DNA of 64,000 bases from Poindextera sp963706385. Its GTDB lineage: Bacteria; Pseudomonadota; Alphaproteobacteria; Caulobacterales; Caulobacteraceae. The stretch covers positions 3,162,001-3,226,000 of the forward strand of contig OY970153.1 of the NCBI GenBank assembly GCA_963706385.1, given 5' to 3'. Positions 8,622 to 17,523 of this stretch are shown piece after piece. The notes beneath the pieces were generated by a model. The model did not search any database. It was given only the letters and a program-made list of their open reading frames with translations, and was not told the DNA's origin. How positions within the stretch are numbered: position 1 is the stretch's first letter; each line of letters starts with the position of its first letter. The position numbers were made by a program, and so were the translations under genes.

Positions 8622-9006
8622 GCGGGTCTCCAAGTGAAACAAACGCGATGGATACAACTCGGATGTTACTACTAGAACTTGCGGTTTTTATTCGGCTGGG
8701 CCACCGCTTAAGCGGGCTCATCCGCTGAGCTCAAGTTGGCCGCTTCGCGCGGATTGCGCTCGACGCCACTTTGACCATTCCGACACGACCATGACCTTTC
8801 GCGTAATGATTGTGGTGATTATGTTTAAATTGGTTAACAAAAGGTATGTTCCATGAATAAGTTCAATATTTTGAGATAAATTATCAATCGAAAGATTTAT
8901 ATATGAAATTTATGAAATGTTGCTCATTGTTATAATGGTTATCAATTTTATGTTGCTGAATTGAGAACCGTTATCATTGCTTAAGTTGGGTAAGTCGATT
9001 ATTTTT

Positions 9007-9022
9007 ATGACATATGTGTCAT
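9007..9022. promoter_or_regulatory. Palindrome ATGACA-N4-TGTCAT, possible operator
   Basis: Perfect 6-bp inverted repeats separated by TATG, inside the AT-rich region upstream of the chemoreceptor gene. The core TGACA-N4-TGTCA is the same as that of the palindrome at 62813-62828, in the other AT-rich regulatory-looking region. The regulator is unknown. An alternating-AT context could produce such a match by chance, so this is a candidate only. Confidence 0.4.
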
Positions 9023-9156
9023 TAATTTCATCGTTTGAGTTAAATTCAACGATCAGATGTTTTCACGAAACATGGCCCTCTAAACGACATCCTCATCGCG
9101 AAGTCGTGGCGGGCTAGCCGGGGAACCAGGGGCCGACGCACTGGCTGATCGCCTAG

Positions 9157-9188
9157 GTCCCGGCTCCCCGCTTCGCTCCGGCCGGGAT
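9157..9188. repeat. REP-like palindrome
   Basis: GTCCCGGC and GCCGGGAT arms surround TCCCCGCTTCGCTCCG. The outer arms resemble those of the 2931-3053 element, so this is probably another member of the same extragenic palindrome family. It lies just downstream of the stop codon of the XRE regulator gene and could end that transcript. Confidence 0.55.
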
Positions 9189-9238
9189 GACGATCGAAAC
9201 GAGTGTGGGCTCTAGGTAGAGCGCAGGCTGACGCCCGC

Positions 9239-9598
9239 CTACTCCGTCCCGTTGAGGATCATCGAGGTCGTGGTGCCCAGCGCCTTGGCGTAGGCCTGGG
9301 CGGCCTCGAAGGGGATGTCGCCCCGGCTGTTCTCGTGCGCGCGCACGGTGCTGGTGACCACGCCGCAGAGGTCGGCGATCTCCGCGCGGGTCAGGCCGAC
9401 CCGCTCGCGCAGCCGCTTGAGCCGATCACCCTGCAGCTCCGAGCCGAACCGCGCTCGCGGCGCCTCGCCCGCCACGCTCAGCCGGCGCATGGTCGCGGAG
9501 ATAATCCGGATCGCCTTGGCCACCGCATCCTGCTCGGCCTCGAAGCCGTACTGGCCGAGCAGCAGTTGCGCCTTGCGAAGGGTGTCGAGGTCGTCCAT
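9239..9598 (-). CDS. XRE-family helix-turn-helix regulator
   Basis: A 119-residue protein if translation starts at MDDLDTLRKAQ. The C-terminal half is an HTH_XRE domain: LKRLRERVGLTRAEIADLCG, then VVTSTVRAHENSRGDIPFEAAQAYAKAL. The N-terminal half is helical. No strong Shine-Dalgarno precedes the chosen ATG, and the frame stays open another 100 bp upstream without an obvious start, so the N-terminus is uncertain. The gene is divergent from the thiolase gene (gap about 180 bp) and may regulate it; that is a positional guess. Confidence 0.8.
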   Translation of the reverse strand: MDDLDTLRKAQLLLGQYGFEAEQDAVAKAIRIISATMRRLSVAGEAPRARFGSELQGDRLKRLRERVGLTRAEIADLCGVVTSTVRAHENSRGDIPFEAAQAYAKALGTTTSMILNGTE

Positions 9599-9781
9599 CC
9601 GAATCTCGCGGGCGAGGAGATCGCCAAGGCCTATCGGCTCGGCGATTCTGCGGCGCGTGTCGAGCCAATTCTGGGTGAAGACGGCGTCGGCGGGACGCGC
9701 GCGGGGAGCCTTCCGGCTCGAATGGAATTGTAAGCCGCCGCCCGCCGCGCCATAACGCCATGCACAATAGGGAGAGACACC

Positions 9782-10954
9782 ATGCGCGAAGCCGTCATCG
9801 TATCCTACGCCCGCACCGGGCTGGCCAAGTCCGCCCGCGGCGGGTTCAACATCACCCCGCCGATGACCATGGCCGCGCACGCGATCAAGCACGCCGTGGC
9901 GCGCTCTGGCGTCGAGAGCGACTTCGTCGAGGACTGCTATCTGGGCAACAACGCCCATGGCGCGGCCAATATCGGCCGCCAGGCGGCCCTGCTCGCCGGC
10001 CTGCCGGTGACCACCGCCGGCGTGACGGTCAACCGCTTCTGCTCCTCGGGCCTGCAGACCATCGCCATGGCGGCCAACCACATCCGCGGCGACGGCGCGG
10101 ACTGCGTGGTCGCCGGCGGCGTCGAAAGCATCTCGATCCCCGGCGGCGGCATGCCGCGCGAGGCGATCGACCCCGAACTGCTGAAGATCGCGCCGGCGAT
10201 CTTCATGGCCATGATCGACACCGCCGACATCGTCGCCGAGCGCTACAAGCTCAGCCGCGAGTATCAGGACGAATATTCGCTGGAGTCCCAGCGCCGCATG
10301 GCCGCCGCCCAGCAGGCCGGCAAGTTCAAGGACGAGATCGTCCCGATGAAGACCCGCATGAAGCAGGTCAACAAGGAGACGAAGGAGGAAACCGTCGTCG
10401 ACTACGTGGTCGACCGCGACGAGTGCAACCGGCCGGACACCACGCTGGAGGGCCTCGCCAAGCTGCCGCCGGTGATGGGGCCGGGCAAGTACATCACCGC
10501 CGGCAACGCCAGCCAGCTGTCCGACGCCGCCGCCGCCGTGGTGCTGATGGAGGCCAAGGAGGCCGAACGGCGCGGCCTTAAGCCGATGGGCCGGTTCGTG
10601 GCCTGGGCGGCGGCCGGCTGCGAGCCGGACGAGATGGGCATCGGCCCGGTGTTCGCCGTGCCCAAGCTGTTGAAGCGGCACGGGCTGAGCGTCGACGACA
10701 TCGATCTTTGGGAGCTGAACGAGGCGTTCGCCAGCCAGTGCCTGTACAGCCGCGACAAGCTCGGCATCGATCCGGCGAAATACAACGTCAACGGCGGCTC
10801 GATCGCCATCGGCCACCCGTTCGGCATGACCGGGGCGCGCTGCACCGGCCACATCCTGCAGGAGGGTAAGCGCCGCGGGGCGAAGTGGGGCGTGGTGACC
10901 ATGTGCATCGGCGGTGGCCAGGGCGGCGCGGGCCTGTTCGAAATCTACAACTGA
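9782..10954 (+). CDS. Thiolase (acetyl-CoA C-acyltransferase)
   Basis: A 390-residue thiolase preceded by GGGAGAGACACC. All hallmark residues are present: nucleophilic Cys87 in NRFCSSGLQ, the NEAF motif in WELNEAFASQ, His in IAIGHPFGMTG, and the second Cys in TMCIGGGQGGAG. It should cleave 3-ketoacyl-CoA to acetyl-CoA plus a shortened acyl-CoA, or run in reverse. The adjoining SDR starts 12 bp after its stop, so the two are likely one transcript. Confidence 0.95.
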   Translation: MREAVIVSYARTGLAKSARGGFNITPPMTMAAHAIKHAVARSGVESDFVEDCYLGNNAHGAANIGRQAALLAGLPVTTAGVTVNRFCSSGLQTIAMAANHIRGDGADCVVAGGVESISIPGGGMPREAIDPELLKIAPAIFMAMIDTADIVAERYKLSREYQDEYSLESQRRMAAAQQAGKFKDEIVPMKTRMKQVNKETKEETVVDYVVDRDECNRPDTTLEGLAKLPPVMGPGKYITAGNASQLSDAAAAVVLMEAKEAERRGLKPMGRFVAWAAAGCEPDEMGIGPVFAVPKLLKRHGLSVDDIDLWELNEAFASQCLYSRDKLGIDPAKYNVNGGSIAIGHPFGMTGARCTGHILQEGKRRGAKWGVVTMCIGGGQGGAGLFEIYN

Positions 10955-10965
10955 GCCGCGGCGCG

Positions 10966-11943
10966 ATGAAGGATTTCGCGGGCAGGATCGCCGTCGTCAC
11001 CGGCGGCGGATCGGGCATGGGGCGCGAACTGGCGCGCCAACTGGTCGCCGAGGGCTGTAGCGTGGCGATGTGCGACGTCACCACCGGCGCCATGGAGGAG
11101 ACGATAAGCCTCTGCCAGGCGGACGGGGCGCCGCAAGGGGTGCGGATCACCGCGCACGTGGTCGATGTCTCGGACGAGGACCAGGTGCTGCGCTTCCGGG
11201 CCGAGGTGGCCGAGCAGATGCACACCGACAAGGTCCATCTTTTGTTCAACAACGCCGGCATCGGCGCCGGCGGCTCGCTGTTCACCGACAGCCGCGATAA
11301 CTGGGAGCGGACCTTCAACGTCTGCTGGTATGGGGTCTACTACATGACCCGCGCCTTCCTGCCGATGCTGGTCAAGGCCGAGGCGGGGCACATCACCAAC
11401 ACCTCCAGCGTCAATGGCTTCTGGGCCTCGCTCGGGCCCAGGACGCCGCACACCGCCTACAGCGCGGCGAAGTTCGCGGTCAAGGGCTTCACCGAGGCGC
11501 TGATCACCGACCTGAAGGTCAACGCCCCGCACGTCAAATGCTCGGTGGTGATGCCCGGCCACATCGGCACCAACATCGTCACCAATTCGCGCAAGGTGCT
11601 GGCGGGGCGCGAGTCCGAGGAGCTGAGCGAGCAGGAGGTCGGCCGCGCGCGCTCGCGGATGCGGGCCCAGGGGGTCGACGACAGCCAGATCAGCGACGCC
11701 GACATCCGCGCCAAGGTGCGCGAGCAGGCGGCCAACTTCCGCGACCGCGCGCCGATGACCGCGGCCGAGGCCGCCACGGTGATCCTGGACGGGGTCAAGG
11801 CCGGGCGCTGGCGCATCCTGGTCGGCGAGGACGCTCACCGGATCGACGAGCGGGTGCGTCAGGATCCCGAGCGGGTCTACGACGACGACTTCGCCACCCC
11901 GTTCGCCGCCCCGATCACCGCCTCGGCGCCGCGGATGAATTAG
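10966..11943 (+). CDS. SDR-family oxidoreductase
   Basis: A 325-residue short-chain dehydrogenase that starts MKDFAGRIAVVTGGGSGMGR, with TGGGSGMG as the cofactor motif. The NNAGIG loop, NTSSVNG catalytic Ser and YSAAKFAVKG (YxxxK) are intact. The C-terminus extends about 60 residues past the core, with an Arg-rich helix and a WRILVGEDAHRIDERV segment found in long SDRs of alphaproteobacteria. It follows the thiolase within 12 bp. Probable role: hydroxyacyl or alcohol oxidation in the same pathway. Confidence 0.9.
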   Translation: MKDFAGRIAVVTGGGSGMGRELARQLVAEGCSVAMCDVTTGAMEETISLCQADGAPQGVRITAHVVDVSDEDQVLRFRAEVAEQMHTDKVHLLFNNAGIGAGGSLFTDSRDNWERTFNVCWYGVYYMTRAFLPMLVKAEAGHITNTSSVNGFWASLGPRTPHTAYSAAKFAVKGFTEALITDLKVNAPHVKCSVVMPGHIGTNIVTNSRKVLAGRESEELSEQEVGRARSRMRAQGVDDSQISDADIRAKVREQAANFRDRAPMTAAEAATVILDGVKAGRWRILVGEDAHRIDERVRQDPERVYDDDFATPFAAPITASAPRMN

Positions 11944-11974
11944 GGCGGGCGCCGAAAGGCCCTCCCTCACCACC

Positions 11975-13135
11975 TCAGTACGACCGCGGCATCCCCAGCG
12001 CGTTCTGGCCCAGGAAGGCCAGGATCAGGTTGGTCGAGATCGGGGCCACCTGATAGAGCCGGGTCTCGCGGAACTTGCGCTCGATGTCGAACTCCTCGGC
12101 GAAGGCGAAGCCGCCGTGGGTCTGCACGCAGGCCTCCGCCGCCGCCCAAGCGGCTTCCGAGGCCAGGAGCTTGGCGATGTTGGCCTCCTCGCCGGCGGTC
12201 AGCCCCGCGTCGAACCGTTCGGCCGCCCGCTCGACCATCAGGGCCGCGGCCCGGGTCTGGGCGTAGGCCCGCGCGATCGGGAACTGGACGCCCTGGTTGG
12301 CGCCGATCGGCTGGCCGAACACCTTGCGCTCGGTGGCGTATTTGCTGGCCTTGGCGATGAACCACTCCGCGTCGCCCAGGCATTCGGCGGCGATCAGGGT
12401 CCGCTCGGCGTTCATCCCGTCGAGGATGTAGCGGAAGCCCTTGCCTTCCTCGCCGATCAGGTTCGCGGCGGCGACCTCGACGTTGTCGAAGAACACCTCG
12501 GTGGTGGCGTGGTTCATCATCGTGCGGATCGGCCGGATGGTCAGGGTTCCGGCCGCGCGCGCCGCGTTCATGTCCAGCATGAACACCGACAGCCCGTCGC
12601 CCTTCTTGGCCACCTGGTCCTTGGGCGTGGTGCGGGCCAGAAGGATCATGAAGTCGGAATATTCCGCCCGGCTGGTCCAGATCTTCTGGCCGTTGACGAT
12701 GTAGCGGTCGCCGTCGCGCACCGCGTTGGTCGACAGCGCCAGGGTCTCCGAGCCCGAGGTCGGCTCGGTGACGCCGAACGCCTGCAGGCGAATCTCGCCC
12801 GAGGCGATGGCCGGCAGCCAGCGCTGCTTCTGCTCAGCCGTTCCGTGCTTGAGGATGGTGCCCATGGTGTACATCTGGGCATGGCAGGCGGCGGCGTTGC
12901 AGCCGTTCCTGTGCACCTCCCGCAGGATGGCGGTGGCCGCGCGCAGGCCAAGGCCGGCGCCGCCGAATTCCTCGGGGATCAGGGCGCCGAGGAAGCCCTC
13001 CTTGGTCATCGCGCCCACGAAATCGCTGGGATAGGCCCGCTCGCGGTCGAGCGCGCGCCAGTATTCGCCCGGAAACCGCGCGCAGAGGGCGGCGACGGAA
13101 TTGCGGATCGCGGCGAGGTCGTCTTCGGTGTTCAT
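11975..13135 (-). CDS. Acyl-CoA dehydrogenase-family protein with atypical C-terminal active-site segment
   Basis: A 386-residue acyl-CoA dehydrogenase. The start MNTEDDLAAIRN at 13135 overlaps the TGA of the upstream CoA-transferase gene (ATGA). FAD-contact segments QAFGVTEPTSGSET and YIVNGQKIWTSRAEYSD are clear. Where most members have IYEGTSEI, this one reads RLYQVAPISTNLILAFLG, so Gln replaces the usual catalytic Glu. Some family members (the isovaleryl-CoA dehydrogenase type) place the base on another helix, so loss of activity cannot be concluded. Coupling to a CoA-transferase suggests oxidation of a non-native acyl-CoA that is first activated by CoA exchange. Confidence 0.88.
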   Translation of the reverse strand: MNTEDDLAAIRNSVAALCARFPGEYWRALDRERAYPSDFVGAMTKEGFLGALIPEEFGGAGLGLRAATAILREVHRNGCNAAACHAQMYTMGTILKHGTAEQKQRWLPAIASGEIRLQAFGVTEPTSGSETLALSTNAVRDGDRYIVNGQKIWTSRAEYSDFMILLARTTPKDQVAKKGDGLSVFMLDMNAARAAGTLTIRPIRTMMNHATTEVFFDNVEVAAANLIGEEGKGFRYILDGMNAERTLIAAECLGDAEWFIAKASKYATERKVFGQPIGANQGVQFPIARAYAQTRAAALMVERAAERFDAGLTAGEEANIAKLLASEAAWAAAEACVQTHGGFAFAEEFDIERKFRETRLYQVAPISTNLILAFLGQNALGMPRSY

Positions 13136-14256
13136 CGGCTCACACTCTTCCATCCGTGGCGGGCGATCGCCTCGCCATGTTCGTTCTTGCCCGGCGCTTT
13201 TGGATCGATCAGGGCCGGCTCGGCAAGGAAGCGGATCGGCGCGCCGATGATCTCCGAGCCCTCGGCGTCATGGGCCAACAGGCCGCGTTCGACCATGAAC
13301 GGATCGGCGTAGGCTTCCTTCAGGTCGCGCACCGGCGCCCAGCAGATGTCGCGCCCCTCGAACCAGGCCTCCCATTCGGCGAGGCTCCTGGCCTTGAACG
13401 CCTCGCGCAGGAAATCGCGCACCGGCTCCTGGCCCGCGCCCGGCGGGGTCTTGGCGGCGGCGATCAGGTCGGGGCGGCCGAGGCCGTTCAGCAGGTTTTC
13501 CGCGAACTTGGCCTCCGAGCCGCCCAGCGCCAGGAAGCGGCCGTCGGCGGTCTGGTAGAGATCATACAGCGCCGCCCCGCCCCAGAAGCGCGAGCGGGCC
13601 GCGGCCGGCGCCTCGCCCTTGGCGAACACCTCGCCGACGAAGGGCGCGGTCCAGGCCACTAGGCTGTCGAACATCGAAATGTCGAGATAGTCGCCCAGGC
13701 CGGTCCGCTCGCGGCCCAAGAGGGCCATCAGCACCGCCGAGAGCCCGGTCATGGCGCCGAGCGCGTCGGCCGAGACCACGATCGGCATCGCCGGCGGCGG
13801 GCCCTCGCCGGGCGCCAGGGTTCCCGCCAGCGCCTGGACCACCAGGTCGTGCGCTGGGCGGTCGCGATAGCGGCCGTTCTGGCCGAACGCGCTCAGCGAG
13901 CAGTAGACGATCCCCGGATTGAGCTTGCCGACCGCCGCGTAGCCGACACCCAGCCGCTCGGCCACGCCCGGCCGATAGGTCTCGACCAGCACGTCCGCCT
14001 CGGCCGCCAGCTTCAGGCACAGGGCCAGCCCCTCCGGGTGCTTCAGGTCGATCTGGATCGAGCGCTTGCCGCGCTGGGTGTTGCGGAAATAGACCGTCTG
14101 GCCGTTCTTGACCTCGCCGATCGCCCGCGTGGGCTCGCCGGCGCCGGCCGGTTCGACCTTGATCACCTCGGCCCCATGGTCGGCCATCATCATGGTCAGC
14201 ATCGGCCCCGGCAGGAAGCTCGACAGGTCCAGCACCTTGAGCCCGGAAAGTTTCAT
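13132..14256 (-). CDS. CaiB/BaiF-type family III CoA-transferase
   Basis: A 374-residue family III acyl-CoA transferase. MKLSGLKVLDLSSFLPGPM is the typical N-terminus, followed by GAEVIKVEPAGAGEPTR, FRNTQRGKRSIQIDLKHPEG and DVLVETYRPGVAERLG. The catalytic Asp should lie within GLGDYLDISMFDSL, the conserved active-site segment. It moves CoA between carboxylic acids without ATP. Its stop overlaps the start of the acyl-CoA dehydrogenase downstream, so the two work as one unit. The ATG at 14256 follows a G-rich ribosome-binding region. Confidence 0.92.
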   Translation of the reverse strand: MKLSGLKVLDLSSFLPGPMLTMMMADHGAEVIKVEPAGAGEPTRAIGEVKNGQTVYFRNTQRGKRSIQIDLKHPEGLALCLKLAAEADVLVETYRPGVAERLGVGYAAVGKLNPGIVYCSLSAFGQNGRYRDRPAHDLVVQALAGTLAPGEGPPPAMPIVVSADALGAMTGLSAVLMALLGRERTGLGDYLDISMFDSLVAWTAPFVGEVFAKGEAPAAARSRFWGGAALYDLYQTADGRFLALGGSEAKFAENLLNGLGRPDLIAAAKTPPGAGQEPVRDFLREAFKARSLAEWEAWFEGRDICWAPVRDLKEAYADPFMVERGLLAHDAEGSEIIGAPIRFLAEPALIDPKAPGKNEHGEAIARHGWKSVSR

Positions 14257-14340
14257 CGCCGCCCCGCCCCCTCGCGTCTTCGCCGTGACCGATCGGCGCT
14301 TTCCTTGGCACGTCTTCACGCGGCCCGCTATGGTCGGGGC

Positions 14341-15147
14341 ATGGCCGCCACGATCTCATATGTCGCGTTTTCCAGCCGCTCCGAGCCGCCGCTGACGCTG
14401 GCCGGCCAGCTTTGCATACCGACCGGCGCGGCGCCCGGCTCGACGCCAGCCGTGGTGATCTGCCACGGCTCGGACGGGGTCGACGGGCGCGGCGCCTTCC
14501 ATGCCGGCGCCCTGCAGGCGGCGGGGATCGCGACGCTGGAGATCGACATGTGGGCCGCGCGCGGAACCGGCCGCGGCGCGGCGGCGCGGCCGCGCTCGCC
14601 GATCGAGACCCTGCCCGACGCCTTCGGGGCCTTGAGCTTCCTCGCCGCCCAACCGGAGATCGATCCCAGGCGGATCGGGATCATGGGATTTTCCTGGGGC
14701 GGGGTGGTCACTCTGCTCAGCGCCACGCGGCGGTTCTCGCAAGCCCTGCGCGGCGAGGGCCCGGCGTTCGCGGCGCACGCGGCCTTCTATCCGGTGTGCT
14801 GGGCCTATATGCGTGAGCCCGCCATGGCGCTGTCGCCGCTGACCGGCGCGCCCGTCCTGATCCAGACCGGCGAGGCGGACGCCTACGACGACCCCGACGC
14901 CGGCGAGAAGCTGGTGGCCTTCCTGCCGGCCGAGGACGCCCGATGCGTGCGGCAGATCACCCACAAGGGCGCCGGCCACGGCTTCGACCGCGACCGCGAG
15001 GCCCAGGTCATCACCGACCCCTTCGCCCACAACGGTCGGGGCGGGGAGGTCATGATGCGGTTCCACCCCGAGGCCGCCGAAGCGTCGCGGGCGGCGGTGA
15101 CAGCGTTCTTCGTCGAGGCGCTGAGGCCGGGGGCGGGGGAACAGTGA
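14341..15147 (+). CDS. Dienelactone hydrolase-family alpha/beta hydrolase
   Basis: A 268-residue alpha/beta hydrolase divergent from the CoA-transferase gene (84-bp gap). The nucleophile elbow is GFSWGG, so Ser takes the place of the Cys of true dienelactone hydrolases. A plausible acid is in LIQTGEADAYDDPDAG, and the His is in KGAGHGFDRDRE. NPAVVICHGSDG-like sequence supplies the oxyanion loop. It is probably an esterase or lactonase; the substrate is not indicated. Confidence 0.85.
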   Translation: MAATISYVAFSSRSEPPLTLAGQLCIPTGAAPGSTPAVVICHGSDGVDGRGAFHAGALQAAGIATLEIDMWAARGTGRGAAARPRSPIETLPDAFGALSFLAAQPEIDPRRIGIMGFSWGGVVTLLSATRRFSQALRGEGPAFAAHAAFYPVCWAYMREPAMALSPLTGAPVLIQTGEADAYDDPDAGEKLVAFLPAEDARCVRQITHKGAGHGFDRDREAQVITDPFAHNGRGGEVMMRFHPEAAEASRAAVTAFFVEALRPGAGEQ

Positions 15148-15180
15148 TCGGGTCGATGGGTAGGCGATCGGCGGCTAGAC

Positions 15181-17172
15181 CTACGCGGCCTCGGCCTCGG
15201 TCCACCGGCCGATCTTGCTCAGCAGTTCTTGCGGGTTGATCGGCTTGGCGATGTGATCGTCCATGCCCGCCTCGCGGCAGGCCGCCACCTGGGCCGGCAT
15301 GACGTTGGCGCTCAGGGCCAGGATCGGCGTCGTCCGGTTCGGGCCCGAGCCCGCCCGGATCGCCCGCGTCGCCGCCAGGCCGTCCATGCCCGGCATCTGC
15401 AGATCCATCAGGATCAGGTCGAAGGCCGCGCGCTGGGCCGCCTCGACCGCCTCGGCGCCGTTGGCGGCCTCGGTCAGTTCGACGTCGAACGGCGAGAGCA
15501 GGGTCGACACCAGCTCGCGGTTCACCGAGGAGTCGTCGACGATCAGTATCCGCGCCGACCCCAGCGCCCGGTCCCCGACCACCTTGACCGGATTCACCGG
15601 GGCCGCGGCGGTCCCCGCCGGCGCGGCGATGGTGAACCAGAAGGTCGAGCCGCGGCCCACCTCGCTAGCCACGCCGATCTCGCCGCCCATCATCTCGGTC
15701 AGACTCTTGCAGATCGCCAGGCCAAGGCCGGTGCCGCCGTATTGCCGGGCGATCGAGCCGTCGACCTGCGAGAAGCGCTGGAACAGCCGATCGATGTGTT
15801 CCGCCGGTATGCCCACGCCGGTGTCGCTCACCGCGATGCGCAGGACGCCGCCGCCTTCGGCCAGATGGCTGACCGCGACGCTCACCGCGCCCTCGGCGGT
15901 GAATTTGACGGCGTTGTTCAGCAGGTTCATCAGCACCTGCCTGACCCGATCGCTGTCGGCGCGCACCGCCGCCGGCAAGGCGCCGACCGCCTCCACGCGC
16001 AGCGCCAGCCCCTTGGCCTGGGCCTGGGCCCGCAGCAGATCGACGGTCTCCTCGACGAAAGCCTTGGGATCGAAAGGCTGGGGGTCCAGCTCGATCTGAC
16101 CGGCCTCGATCTTGGAGAAATCCAGCACGTCGTTGACCACGCTCAGCAGAACCTGGCTGCCCGTGACGATCCGGCTGGCGTAGGTCCGCGCCTTCCGCGG
16201 CAGACCGTCCATCTTTTCCAGCAACCCGGCGAAGCCGATGACGCCGGTCAGCGGCGTGCGGATCTCGTGGCTCATATTGGCCAGGAACTCGGCCTTGGCG
16301 ACCGCCGCGGCCTCGGCCTCGGCGCGCTTGCGTCGAAGCTCCTCCTCCATGGCCAGGGTCTTGGTGACGTCGCGCAGCACGGTCACCACCTCGCGAACGT
16401 CGCCGGCCTCGTCGCGCATGAGTCTGGGATTGCTCTCGAACCAAACCGCGCGGCCGGACTGGTCGAAGAGTTTGTACAGCCGGCGCGGCGCGTTTGGATC
16501 GAGATCGGCGCCGCTGAACAGGATGGCGAGGACCGCCGGCAGATGCTCGCGCTGCTCGGGCGCCAAGAACCGGGTGATCGGCTGACCGATCTGCTCTTCC
16601 GGCTCCAGGCCGAGCGAGCGGCAGGCCGGCGATATGTAGCGGATCAGCCCGTCCGGGCCGAACCGCAGGATGATGTCGGTGGCGTTGTCGGCCAGCGCCC
16701 GATACTTGGCCTCGCTCTGCGCGATCACGGCCTCGACGCGCCGGCGCTCGGTGATGTCGCGCACGATGGCCGTGAAGATGAGTCCGTGCGGGGTTTGGCT
16801 CCTCGACAAGGAGGCCTCCACCGGAAACTCCTCGCCGGTCTTGCGCAGGCCGACGAGTTGGCGCCGCTCGTTCATGCCCTTGCTTTCGGCCGGGCCGTCC
16901 GCGAACGCCTCCACATGCTTGGTGTGCATCGCGCGGAAGCGCGTCGGAAGCAGCCGCTCGATCGGCAGCCCCAGAATTTCGTCCGCGCGGTAACCGAAGA
17001 TCGCCTCGGCGCCGGCGCTGAACAACACGATGCGCGCCAGGTGATCCGAGACGATGATCGCCTCGGTCGAGATATTGAGTATCCCGGATAGAATCTCGTC
17101 GGCGCTCAGGGAAAGGCGCTCGTCAATCTGTTTAGGCCTCATTCTTACGCGCTTGACCCCGCCAATCGACAT
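15181..17172 (-). CDS. PAS-PAS hybrid sensor histidine kinase/response regulator
   Basis: A 663-residue cytosolic hybrid kinase. Two PAS domains (about 25-145 and 150-272; the first ends in TAIVRDITERRR, the second in TVLRDVTK) are followed by HisKA with the phospho-accepting His302 in NMSHEIRTPL, an HATPase_c domain (NLLNNAVKFT, VSDTGVGIP, GGTGLGLAI), and a C-terminal receiver with ILIVDDSSVNREL and phospho-acceptor Asp in ILMDLQMPGMDG. No membrane segment is seen. The output is probably phosphotransfer to an Hpt protein elsewhere. No partner regulator gene is adjacent. Confidence 0.93.
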   Translation of the reverse strand: MSIGGVKRVRMRPKQIDERLSLSADEILSGILNISTEAIIVSDHLARIVLFSAGAEAIFGYRADEILGLPIERLLPTRFRAMHTKHVEAFADGPAESKGMNERRQLVGLRKTGEEFPVEASLSRSQTPHGLIFTAIVRDITERRRVEAVIAQSEAKYRALADNATDIILRFGPDGLIRYISPACRSLGLEPEEQIGQPITRFLAPEQREHLPAVLAILFSGADLDPNAPRRLYKLFDQSGRAVWFESNPRLMRDEAGDVREVVTVLRDVTKTLAMEEELRRKRAEAEAAAVAKAEFLANMSHEIRTPLTGVIGFAGLLEKMDGLPRKARTYASRIVTGSQVLLSVVNDVLDFSKIEAGQIELDPQPFDPKAFVEETVDLLRAQAQAKGLALRVEAVGALPAAVRADSDRVRQVLMNLLNNAVKFTAEGAVSVAVSHLAEGGGVLRIAVSDTGVGIPAEHIDRLFQRFSQVDGSIARQYGGTGLGLAICKSLTEMMGGEIGVASEVGRGSTFWFTIAAPAGTAAAPVNPVKVVGDRALGSARILIVDDSSVNRELVSTLLSPFDVELTEAANGAEAVEAAQRAAFDLILMDLQMPGMDGLAATRAIRAGSGPNRTTPILALSANVMPAQVAACREAGMDDHIAKPINPQELLSKIGRWTEAEAA

Positions 17173-17523
17173 CGCTTAGCCCCCTGTGGATCGGCGCCAT
17201 GCCACCGCGTTGGATCAACGAATCCCCGATGACAATTTATCCACTACTTATTCGGGATTTATACGCGTGTTTTCGCCTTACAGTTTACTAATAATGAGTT
17301 TCTTTACTTCTTGGACGCTAGCGATTAGACTGGAAAGTACTCAATAAAGGCTTAAGGATACGGGCTGGCGCGGAGGCCTCGACTGAGGCCAACCGTTCGC
17401 GGAGGCGCCGAGGCGAAGGCGCCGATCTCGGTGACGGTCACCGAATCGCCCTGGTTTGATCGCGCGGGCGGCTCGACCGATCGAGGCGGCGTCTTGAACG
17501 GCTCGCCTCGCCCGACGGCGGTT
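17173..17523. other. Intergenic region upstream of the hybrid kinase
   Basis: No gene seen. The part nearest the kinase start (about 17215-17360) is clearly AT-richer than its surroundings and should hold the kinase promoter. The rest, toward the PQ-loop gene stop, is GC-rich with only short open frames. I could not pick out a reliable -35/-10 pair. Confidence 0.5.

Larger units (their letters stand above)
8622..9238. other. Long AT-rich intergenic region upstream of the globin-coupled receptor
   Basis: No convincing gene. From about 8790 to 9070 base composition departs sharply from the surroundings: 8881-8940 has 13 G/C in 60 by hand count. Only tiny open frames occur, for example an 8-codon one starting with the ATG near 8853. 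The part next to the receptor start should hold its promoter. A 16-bp palindrome (9007-9022) and a REP-like hairpin (9157-9188) are listed separately. The composition suggests acquired DNA, a silenced region, or a large regulatory region. Confidence 0.7.

Noticed and set aside
8820..8845. TTAA-N5-TTAA in the AT-rich island as a CtrA site
   Set aside because: The CtrA consensus needs a 7-base spacer; here it is 5, and TTAA is expected often in such AT-rich DNA.
9239..10852. 537-codon frame reading through the XRE regulator and antisense to the thiolase
   Set aside because: Only the last 119 codons look coding; the rest is antisense of the thiolase gene.
15229..17091. 620-codon plus-strand frame opposite the hybrid kinase
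   Set aside because: No motif, Arg/His/Gln-rich; the minus strand encodes intact HisKA, HATPase and receiver motifs.
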